Assembly (NCBI GenBank): GCA_017979445.1
Contig: CM030708.1
Location: 35,827,988 to 35,891,987 of the forward strand
Direction of reading: 5' to 3'
Origin: Akebia trifoliata
Lineage: Eukaryota > Streptophyta > Magnoliopsida > Ranunculales > Lardizabalaceae
DNA: 64,000 nt
A program made the translations under genes and the position numbers. The notes below the pieces were generated by a model. It had not been told where the DNA came from and did not search any database. It saw nothing but the letters and a program-made list of their open reading frames with translations. The stretch's first letter is position 1. Every line of letters starts with the position of its first letter. Below are positions 27,201 through 39,200 of this stretch, in pieces.

Positions 27201-30200
27201 CAACTCAATTTAACCAACCCATTCAGCTTGACCAGGTTGGGTCCATACTCAACCCAATTTTGATTTTAGTCTTATGTGTTTAGTTTATTTCAATTTTAAG
27301 TAATTTAGAAGTTGTTTAGTTACTTTCCATTTCAACTTTAGAAAGTTTCTAATTGGTTTTGCAAATTTCTGTTGTCTAAATTTGTTTTATTGTTTAGGTT
27401 ATAATTAGAAGTGTTTACAAGTGTCCAAATTGAGCTATGATTGGTTTAGGAAGTTATTATTATGTTATAGATAGATTAGGAAACTTGATTTCTAGTATTT
27501 TAGAAGGTTTCAAAGCCATATCGAACTATCTTTTTACTAGGACATAGGTTTTGGAACTGACCAACTTCCCTACTCGACTATTGCCTTTAATTGTTGTTAT
27601 GATGGAGTAATCTATATAAGGAGCTTCAAAATGAATTTTAACAACAATTCAATTCAATTCTCTTTTGCAATTTTTATATTCTCACTTAATTACTTAATTT
27701 CTAGTTCTTTGCTTTATTTTCTTCAGGGCTATTGCTTGTTTAGCAAGTGAATCTATTGATTGGCATGCTTCCGCTGCATCAGTTTACGACTGACTCTGCT
27801 GTCTCTCAATTGGCATTGGTACCCAAAACAACAAGATCTCTTCCGTCGATGGTATAAAAAGAATTAGATAGGCAATTGGGGTTGTCCAATGCATTAGAAC
27901 AACAGCAAAAGGTTACACTGTTCCAAAATATTTATCAACTATATAAAGAACACAACAATCCAGCAATAAAATCAAATGACTTACCAGAATGTCAAAATCC
28001 TGCTCCTTTGGAGATTTCTCATCTGTTATAGGAACACGTTCATAGTCAACGAAGTACCCTTCTACTTGAAGTTCTTCATAGACCTAGCCAGAAGATTAAT
28101 AAGAAAAATGCGGAAACATACAAGCGGAACACCTCATCACACCTACAAACAAGGAACATCAAGTATACCTCCAGAGGCGTCTTCACAGAATCATGTGTCA
28201 CTGGTTCCCATTGGTCAACCATCTGACCATCTGGCAGTTCATCAGTTACAAGGATCTTATTTCCATATCTGCATAGTCAAATATGCAAAGAAAATACGAT
28301 ATCATACAGAGCAAGACAATCAATAGCGTAACTAGGCCGCAAATAATAGTTAAAGACAATCACTAAAGATAAAAGTAAAATTAAACCCTATGTAGTACCG
28401 TGCAGCTTCCTGCAGGATATCTTCCTTCAAGCGAGCTTCCATTTGTTCAACCCTATCCCTGTTTATTCCCTATTTAACATGGAAAGTCGTTTTCAAATTT
28501 AAGAGAATCAAGACAGAAAGTCAATTCATACAGGGAATCAAACTAAAGGGGCATAAAAATTTAAGCAAGGGATGAGATTAAATCGCATAAAAACTAAAGC
28601 AAGGGGAAGAGATTCATTTACAAGAATCTAACTTCATATAGCTATGGCCTAGCTCTCTTTAGGTAATACATGGAAGAAAGAATCTTCTTAAAGGACTTTT
28701 ATCAAAGTAGTTTTGAAGATTATTCTTCACAAGTCATCAGATGCTTTTACACATATATCCTTCAACTCAACTAGAAAGCAATTTTTATCAGTCTTTAGAT
28801 GAAATACCCAACATATACGCATTTCCTGTTTTTCCTACCAGTATCAATCAAGAAAAAAAATAATGTGCCTATACTCAAGGAAGAATCACATGCATGTATA
28901 CGCATTTATAATAAAATTTCATGAAATGAAATTAACCACAAAAACGATACAGAAAACATGTAACTATGCAGTATATGACATGAGAAACACAGAAATTCCA
29001 ATAGAAACTAGATGTTACTGGATGAAAGCTAACACCAAGTCTAAATGCCTAGGCAAACTTCATTGGCAATAACAAAATGTAAGCCACGGGAGGGAGAGGG
29101 GAGATCCTCCTGAAATCTGCCTTATCAACATACAGTATACTCAAGATTGGAGAAGGGCCTTTCCACATCACGCAAAACGAAGGGGCGACCATTAATGTAC
29201 ACAACCTGTTCAAGGATGAAAAAGAAACAGTTAATTTGAATTCAGGACTCTCTAGTAAAAGATCAGAAATGACACAGAAAAGAATGTTCATGGTATGTCT
29301 AGAGCATAGCAAGGGTACCACATTCATCCAAGAACATCATCATCATCAAGCTCATTCTAAAATTCAGTTGCGGCTAAATGAATCATGTTCCATTCAATTA
29401 TGTCTAAATTCATGTTCAATTACTTGAAAATACTCAATGGCGTCTGACTGACTCCTCATGACTAGTCCTTTTCTTCATCTATTTTTTCTTTGTTTGATTG
29501 TTTCTTGTAGTATAATTAATGGGAATGCTTTTTCTTCATGCAAACTTGTTTCTATCCAATAAAATCTCAGTTACTGATCAACCAGAAAAATTTTAAGCAA
29601 GTGAACACACTAACCGGTTCTTCTCGAAGGTTCTGCCAAAGCACCTGTGTCTGCTTCCCATTCTTTTGCGCTCCAATATGGTCGAGTACATTTCGGATAC
29701 CATCCGTAGTTGGTATTGCAACACCATGAACATGTAATGAGTTTGCCTATTAACAGTCATGGGAAAAGAGAAGGAAACTAAATAATGGAACATGAGATGT
29801 CAAGCACTTGAAAATTTTGGAACGTTGAGTAAGAAAAAGAAGCTTGCTGACCACATCCACACCATATGTAGTCAAAGATATACTGCCTAACATATAAATA
29901 ATTTTTTTTTGATAGGTACCTAACATACAAATAAAAATAAAATAAAATAAAAAAGTACAGGACCCTACTACACAAAAATATGATCAAATACATGGTTCAA
30001 GTTTCATGCCATTTAGAAGTGTTTCAGAGGAGCATTCCAGTTTCAGCCAAAACCAGAACGAAACATTGAATAATTTGGATGAAATGTCTCGCAATGTTTC
30101 AGTTGAGACCATTTCTGTTTTTGTCTCTACTGAAACATTGCATCAAAATGAGATTTTAAACCCTGAGTGTATGTACATAATTTAAATTTTCATCTAGTGA

Positions 30201-33200
30201 AATACTATCTTTACCTGTAAGAAATGGTCTATATTTTAAATATATAACTATAAAAATATGTTTATAGTTATAGTATCAAATATAGGACATGATGGTAGGT
30301 AGGGATTACCTGTACAATAATTTCTTATTTCATTTTTTAACTTGTTTAATAAGGCATGCTTTTTTAATTAACATTTAGAGAAATGAATTAATATTGAGTA
30401 CCCTCTCTATGCAAATCATGTGATTAGGCCCCAAACAACATGTCCAATAATGAGGAAAGTTTTCCGCATAAGCTGGTTACATGTTTCAATATAATTCTCC
30501 ACAACCACTTGCCAAATAGAACTGTGATCTTAATCAAATGTTTTGAATCCCAAAGCCACCACCTTTCGTAGAAAAGAGAATGGTTTCTAGTGGATAAGAT
30601 GCATCTTATGGGAGCCATCTCTATCGTCATGGAGGAAATTATGGATCAATTTGCTTTTTAATGCTCCTAGGGAGGCGGATAGATATAGGAAATACATTGG
30701 AATACTTGAGAGAGTGCTTTTAGTCAAAACTGATTTTCCACCTTTTGAAAGGTATTTGGTCTCCAAAAAGCCAAAGCACAAGTGAACTTTTCAACAATCG
30801 GCTCCCAAATAGTCTTATCCACGTACTAGAATCCAAGTAGTTACTGCAAGTTTTTTGTAGTAAATTAAGGTACCTGAAGAATTTAAAAAAAAAAAATCAT
30901 GGGAGATGTGACTTTTCGCCCTTATACTTCTCAAAGAAGATTTTTTTTTTCAAACGCACACCACTAACTTCCTCGGTTCCTCCAAACAAGAAGTCCTCAC
31001 CTATCCAAAATCCTCAAAAAATATGACTCGAAATTAATTATGGAGTTTGAACAAATAGAAAATAAATGCTTTGACTTTGAGAATAATATCATGTACCCAG
31101 CTCGCCTTCCCTTCAAATATGCTTCTATTTCTTTCCTTCTACAATGGTATCAACTTCCACAGAATCCTTCCTCCATAACAAAAAATCACATCACACAAAC
31201 TTCAAAAAAAGAAAGGAAAAAGTAAGGAAGAATCCAATAAATACAAAGAAGTTGAAAAATGATATCAAGCTACAAAGCTATCTCACAATGAATGAGTGAT
31301 TAAGGTATTCACCGCAGTTTTGCGTAGGGAGCAAAATTCTAGTTTTTTGCTGACTCTTTTACTAATATCATTCAGTAATACTATGCACTTGTACATAACA
31401 CGTGCCAAGGACTTGCGCTTGAATACAAGCAATTACTTCATCTATGACTAAAGCAACAAATACTAACTCAAAGCCAACCCTTGATGTAAACCAATTGCAA
31501 TTGGAAACTTATTTGCCACCTCATTATTTGTTTTTACAGTAGTCACAATCCTCTTATGCATGTCCTTAATTATGTCGATGTACTCGCTCGGTACTCTCAT
31601 TTTTTCCCATACCCACCAAATTAACATTTTTAGGTGCTTTGTAACATGTTTTTTCTAAGACCATAAATAATGTGGAAATTATAATTCTTTTCTCCAACTT
31701 CTCCATCATTTGTCTGAATAGAAATATTTTCATGATGTTTGATCACCCTGGCATAATACCAAATTAGTTCCTTGATATTAGTATTTTGTCTTAATCCTTG
31801 ATCTCACTTTTTCTCATGGTTCCTCGATAGCTAGTACAGTTATGTATGTCTCACTTATTCTCATATAAAGGTATTACGATACTTTTTTTATAAATAAATA
31901 AAAAGGGTACCACGTTGACCAGCTGTCGAGAGGACCAGCTGAAATACAAGGTACAGCAACACAAGGAAAGCACACTTAAAAGACCTTACCTAGAGGATAT
32001 ACAACACACCCAATCCCATCTAACCAACACCATCATGAAAGAAACCCTCTAAACTCCTTAAAAATCTTACACCAAATAAATAAAAAACTTAAGATCAACT
32101 ACAATATATCTGGTAACTACTCACCCATCTATTATAATGCTTTTTTCCATTCATATTCATCTTTTTAGGCTTCAAAATGTAGCGAACTTAATTAGAAAGG
32201 GTAAAAAAAGATGAATCAAATCCATTATTTCCCATACATTTTCGTACTATATCAAAATATCATCTGGCCCTAAATCCCTACACGTCCTTATCTTTGGTAG
32301 AGTTGTTTTCAATTTTGATACCGAAGATCTATCGAAGCATGTGTGCATATGATCCTTTCCGTGTATCTCCTTTATCAGTCAATAAAGCACCTCCAATCCA
32401 TATCCTTAATATGATTAATTCTTTGAAGGTCGAATGGAGATGCATATTGCAACTTCCACTTGGATAATGTTGAAGAAGAAATTAAAGAAGCCAAATATTT
32501 TAAATCTCTCCAATTGGACAGGCACATTGTGGTGACAAATCCAAGGCCAGGTTTCTTTTCAACCAAGAGTATTCATGTAGAATCATAATACTACAATAAA
32601 ATCAAATGAGTTATAGGAGATTAAATTAGAATTTATTTTCTTCTATTTTTGGATTGTAATCTCCTATAATGTATACAGCTCTAGATGTAGACCATCATCA
32701 TCATTAAAACCTTATCCCAGAAATTTAGGATCTACTCCATTCAAACATGTCCAAAGCCAAGTCTTTTGTTCATTGAAGTGTGTTATATCCGCTCTCACTA
32801 ACTCAATCCATGTCATTTTAGTCTCCCTCCCACTCTTTTAGAATCTCCAACTATCTTGTTCCTTCTAACTGAGACTGTTAGACTGTTACCGATCTTCGTC
32901 GCACCTAACCAAGCCATCTCCACCGACTTTCCCATGGTTTATCACCTATTATGACTACTATATTTTCATGGATGCACTCATTGCCAAATTTATCTTAGTT
33001 TTTCTTGAAGGATCATATTCATGCGAAAATATGACAAAGATTACATCAGCTTCCAACCTAATAGAACCCTCCTCTTTTTTATAGGCTTGCCAAACCTATT
33101 TTGGGATAAGATGTAGAACATGATGATGATGATCTATTTAACTATATATAAGGTTTGATTATTATCTTGATGAGTATAAGTTCAGATGTAGAATTGTGGT

Positions 33201-36200
33201 AGGACATTTTCTATGAGCTTGATTATAAATCTGGGTTAGAGAGTTCTACAAATGGAATTCCTTTATTCCGATATAGAGAAATGAATGAATACCAATTTAA
33301 GTGAGACTCCCTATTGTTAGCATTCTCAAGAAATTCAAAACAAATCTCCGTATAAGGGACCAATCAATTAAATTAACGAATTAATCGGTGATTCACCATT
33401 TAATCCCCACCCCAACCCAAAGATTCTATCTTCTTCAACCTTCAAATCCCAAGAACAAGATAGGTTTTTAGGGATATTGAAGTCGATGAATTTGGGGAAA
33501 GAATTAAAAAAAAAGTCTTTTATATGATACCCTGGACTTTTTTTCAAACTTTCTCGGATTTATCCTAATGAAACCGAACCGACCCACATCGAATAATTGC
33601 CAAATCCAAAATTGGTTATTGTGGTCGTGAGGAGAGATTCTTATCTTGAGCCATGGACTTCTCATACGACTCACAAATTGTTGGATTTTAGTTATGTTAC
33701 TCTTCGTAGTTGTCTAATCTTCCTAGATATGCATGTACTGAGTTTGAGCATATTAGAGTGTAACGAGTTGTGTTCTTGTGAAACCCATAGGTCAATTCTA
33801 TAGACAAGACCTAGGGAATAGGCCTATAAACATTCTTTGGATTATCACTAGGAATTCCAGAGTAGCAGGAGGATGCAAGTGAAGCACCCATCTTTGGAGT
33901 AGGGGTCAAGATCTATGCATAGAGATCAAGATAAGTTCAAGTTTTGTAGATAGGGGAGAAAATCTCAGGAATAGTCGATATCTCACCAAAATAAGAAAGA
34001 AATAGTGATTGAGTTCCATAAAGCAAATAGAAGATCATAAGAGAGTCCTAATGGAAAGGGGATAAAGGAGCATAAAGGAAAAAAAACGCCCAAATAAGGA
34101 GAGCCCACATGTATAAATATAAGGTAAATTTGTTTATTTGAGGGTAATTGATTATGGTATAATTAATTATTGTGAGATTGACTTTGGCATTGAAGTTTCT
34201 CTGGCAAATACCACACCGATGCTTAAACAAACACTCCTTGGTGGTTCGATCTGATGGTGCTGCAAATCTCAACTTGGAGGTCAAAATTCCCACCACAGTA
34301 GTATTGATTCAATCAAGGTCTTACGATATTGTAAAGTTAGCTAAGTCATTATGCCTCATTGTGTTTCACTCATACATCATTCAATACATCCAATTAAGAC
34401 AACTGCATTCTCCAAAGAATCTAAGTTAATGATCCCATATTTTTGGTAAAAATCACAGTAAGCAACCTTCAAATGTTAAAAAAGAGTTTCTATTGCGACA
34501 CCAACTCTTACTTAGAGCACCCCCAAAATGAGTGTTAATTCTTTGTGGGAGTAATATGAATTGGGGTGCTCCAAGTAAAAGTTGGTGTGGTAGTAGAAGC
34601 TCTCTAAAAATACCATTAAGAAGAACCTTCACAAAATAAGCAATGAATATGACAACTAACTCAATCTTGTCTTCTTTTATCGATCTTCAAGAATTTATGG
34701 ACTATCTTGACAAAAGAAAATACAGTTAGCATTGAAATAACGAATGAGTTAAATACATTGTAAAGTTGAGACTACTAAACAGCTCAATCAAGCTCACTGG
34801 GATCCTTCTAAAAGCGACAGGCTGGAGTGGACTCGTAATAAAGGCAAAGGTTTTCCAGTCAAGTCCTTTGTTTCAGCTATGATCAACTCCTTGAGGCACT
34901 CAAACTCTTTCCCTTCCTCTTACATTTGGGGGTCAAAGGTTCTATCAAAAGTGTGTTTTTTCATCTGGTTAGCGTCCCTAGGTAAGCTTACTCACAATTG
35001 ACCTTCTGATAAGAAAATGGTTCATACTACCAAACTTCTACTTTATTCTATTATATTGTCCCATTTCTTCATCTATTTTGGCACTATTTGACTTTAGTTG
35101 GAGCGGCCCATGGTTTTGTCTTGTCTCTTCTCCAGAGTTGAAATATTTTTTTGTTTTTTGGGAGGAGGAAAAACCTTTGGAGACTTCTTCCATTTGAAAT
35201 GTGCGGGAGGATTTGGTTGGAAAGGAATAGCAGAGTCTTCCAAGGCTTGCAAGCGTTCATATAGGCATGGTTTAAAATATCGTATCCATTGAATGTTTTG
35301 ATTGATGAAAATATTGATATAGTATTGGTCAATACATTCATGAAACATTCAATGTTTTGGCCTTTCAGGATCAATGTTTTGTATCAGTCTTGGCATATAC
35401 CGATACATCCAATGTTTTAAACCGTGCACACAGTAGATTATTATGAAAATTCCCGAGTTCTTGTATTTTTGGGGGAAGCTCTTACAAGAGTTTAAAGGTG
35501 TATTCTTTGAAGAATTTGTTTTTAGATGAAAGTCTGTGTGCTCCAATTAGGATTCTCTTTTTTCTTAGTGGTCATTCATCTCGACGGCCTCTTGCTCTTT
35601 GTACTTTCTTCTTGCTTTTGAATAAATTTATACTCATAACAAAAGGGTATTATGTTAATTATGTCATGTAAGAAATGGGATTAGATGCCCCAGACCATAT
35701 AATCAATTTTCCCACCATTTCCAATAGATCCTCAGTATATTGGAGCATCGATAATTGTCTCGATAGAATGAGAAGTTCGTAGATCACATGCAATATGATG
35801 GATGCATACTGATGCATGGTTTTAAATCTTGGTTTTGATCTCATCTCATTCACAAACAATACCAAGATGACTCAGATGATTTTGAAACCTTTTTTTTTAG
35901 ATCTCTAGTCTAAACAAGATGTGTCTCGCTTTTGGCATTTTTTTTTTTTTATCGATAAAGATAATTTTATTAAAAAGCCAACGAGGGGGGTGTCGAGAGG
36001 ACCAACCCAAAACAAGGAAAAGAAACAAAACAAAAGAGATACAATAGTCAATTGGAACCAACAAACTACTCTCGCGACAATAAACAAACCCTATCCCACC
36101 TCACAACAAAATCTTCAAAGAAAACCCTTTTAAACTCCTTATAAAGTTTACTCCAATAGAACATGAGCTCCAAAATAGAGAGAACTGATCCATCCAACGT

Positions 36201-39200
36201 AAGCTCCTTCCCCTCAAAAATACATCGATTGTGACCTTTCCAAATGCCCCAGCAAATTGCGAAAGGAGCCAAGAACCAAAGAGTCCGCTTTGAGGACATG
36301 AATGATCCTCCCCACGTCAGCCAAGAATCCAAAGCCGACTTGACTGATCTGGGGAAACAACCTACTAGCTCAAACAACGATAAGAAATGCAACCAAATGT
36401 AATAAGCCACCCAGCAGTGAATGAGAAGATGGTCCACCATTTCCGCCTGAGATTTACACATACAACACTAATTTGGTGCAATAAAACCTCTTTTAATTAG
36501 CTGGTCCACCGTTACGAGTCTCCCTGAGGTCGCCAACCAAAGAAAAGTCAAAATCTTTGGGGAAATCTTACCACCCCAAACAATAGTGTGAGGAAAAGAC
36601 AACACAGAACTGGGCGCGATACTCTCATATAAAGATTTAACAGTAAACTTCCCATCTGTAGTACTTCCCCATACCCTTTAATCTTTCGAGAAGCTTTCCC
36701 AATTTCTACTCTCCACCAAAGAACATAACCTCCCTACATTATCCACCTCCCAATCATTAAACTTTCTTCTGAAACCAAAATCTCAGTTAATCACCCCATT
36801 AACACGAGTTTTGAAACAAGAAATAAACTGATTCTTTTTCAACGACAACGTAAAAAGATCCAAGAACTGATTCTTAAGAGGACCATTCCCACACCACCAA
36901 TCCTCCCAAAATCTGACCTTACTCCCCCTCCTCACTTTACATTTCACTTTTTTCTTAAGAATCGGAAGTCTTTTGAGGATGCCTTTCCACAACCCACAAT
37001 CCAGCGCCTCTCTAGCCAGACCACTCTCCCACCCATTCTCATTCACCCCATACTTATCTACAATTACCTTTCTCCAAAGACTTTCCCCCTCCTCTCCGAA
37101 CCTCCGAGCCATTTCCCCAACAAGGCCGAATTCATGGAACCAAAACTACAAAAACCCAACCCCCCGTTCTTCTTAAGCAAGAATAACTTCCTCCAACTCA
37201 CCCAGTGAAATTTTCTTACACCATCTTTACCATGCCATAAGAACTCCTAACAGATTTTAGCTAGTTGTACTTCCACACTCCTCGACAAGGAAACAACAAA
37301 AAAATGTAAATGGGGATACTTGTCAAGGCACTTTTAATGAAAGTAATCTTCCCACCTTTTGATAAGAGCTTACACTTCCAAGAACTAAGTCTCTTTCTCA
37401 TCCTTTCAATGACCGGCTCCCAAATCTCCGTACTAGAATAACCCATACCCAAAGGAAGCCCCAAAAACATAGATGAAAGAACCCCCATCTGGAACCCTAT
37501 CACAGTCGCTGCTACCTCCACCCCTTTCGCCTCTCCTACTGCAAACAGTTTGCTATTACAAAGATTAACCGGAATGCCCGAGATTGCCTCAAAACACCCT
37601 AACATACCACTTTAAAAACTCATTTGTCTCGATGAGTGATCCAAAAAAATTAAGGTATCATCCGCAAACTGGAGATGAGAAATCACGTGCCCTCCTACCT
37701 TAGTGGAAAACCCAGTAATCTCCCCCTCAACCGCCACCTTGGACATCATCCTACCCAAAGATTCCATAACTATCACAAACAAAAAGGGCGACAACGGGTC
37801 CCCTTGGCGAAGACCCCTAGAACTTCTAAAATAACCCATTGGGGATCCATTTACCATAATTGAAAATGTGGCAGTGGAAATACACTTCAAAACCCACCGA
37901 ACCCACTTCTCACCAAACCCATTCTCCTCAACAAATATTTCACCAGATTCCAATTCACATGATCATAAGCTTTCTCCAGATCAACTTTGCAGACAAATCC
38001 CGGCACCTTGGCTTTTCTACACGAGTCAATACATTCATTTGCTATCAACACCCCATCCAGAATTTGTCTCCCTGCTACAAATGCTCCTTAAACCGGACCA
38101 ATGATGTTACTTACCACTGTCTTAAGCCTAGAGGCCAAAACCTTCAAAATGATCTTATACACGGAGCTTACCAGACTAATGAGTCTAAGATCCATGATAT
38201 CTTCCGTGCTAAACACTTTAGGGATCAGGGCAATGAAAGTACAATTAGAGCCCAAGTATAAAAATCCCTCCCTATAAAAGTCCTTTATGGTTGCCATCAC
38301 ATCATCTCTCACTATCCCCCAACAAGTTTTGAAAAAGTAAGGAGAAACCATTCAACCCCGGGGCCCTATCACTACCCAGACTACTAACCACTTCCCACAC
38401 TTCATCTATATCAAACGGTCTTTCAAGCCACCTTTTCTGTTCCAGATAAATATTGTCAAACTATAGGGAATCTAAAGTCGGCCTGATCACATGCTCCTCC
38501 ATGTATAGACTCTTATAAAACTACACCACCCCCTCACAAACCTCCTCCTCACCCACCTTCCACAAACCATTGACTTTGAGCTTCGAAATAAAATTTACCT
38601 GACTGTTAAAATTCGCAATACGGCGAAAATAAGAAGTGTTCTTATCCCCCTCCTTCAGCCAACGAACTCTCGACTTTTGTTTTCAACAGATTTCCTCCAT
38701 TGACGCTAGCTTTTGAAACTCAACTTTAAGATTCACTCTACGGATCCCCTCTCCAGCACCCAAACACCCTCTCTCATCTTTTTCCTCTAACTTTTGTAAC
38801 TCCAATAAGACAGCACTTCTCCTCACATTCACAGAACCAAACGTCTCCTTATGCCATATCTTCAACTTTTCTTTGATAGCCTTGAGTTTCAGTCTTAGAA
38901 CTCTCCCTGGCCTGCCCTCAAACACTAGCTCACTTCACCAAGCTTGAATCAACTCCCCAAAGTCTTGGTGCTCTAACCACAAATTTTCAAATCTAAACGG
39001 CGTAGGGCGATTTCGCGGTTCACCCGCCACCAATGAAATGGGACTATGATCAGACACAGGATTTGGCCATTTCTCCTGGATCAATCTCCCAAAATGCTCT
39101 TCCCAATCCAACGAAACAAGAAAACGATCCAATCTTATAAGAATTGGATTCTCCTAATTATTAGATCACGTAAACCTTCTCCCACAAAGAGGAAGATCAA

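Noticed and set aside
32375..32566. 63-codon minus-strand frame ([20 protein letters not shown]) as a gene
   Set aside because: Short, no recognised family, surrounded by LINE and RTE relics; likely an unrecognised repeat fragment or chance.
35905..36133. Open frames over 35905-36133 as genes
   Set aside because: They translate the LINE copy 2 3' untranslated tail and its T run.
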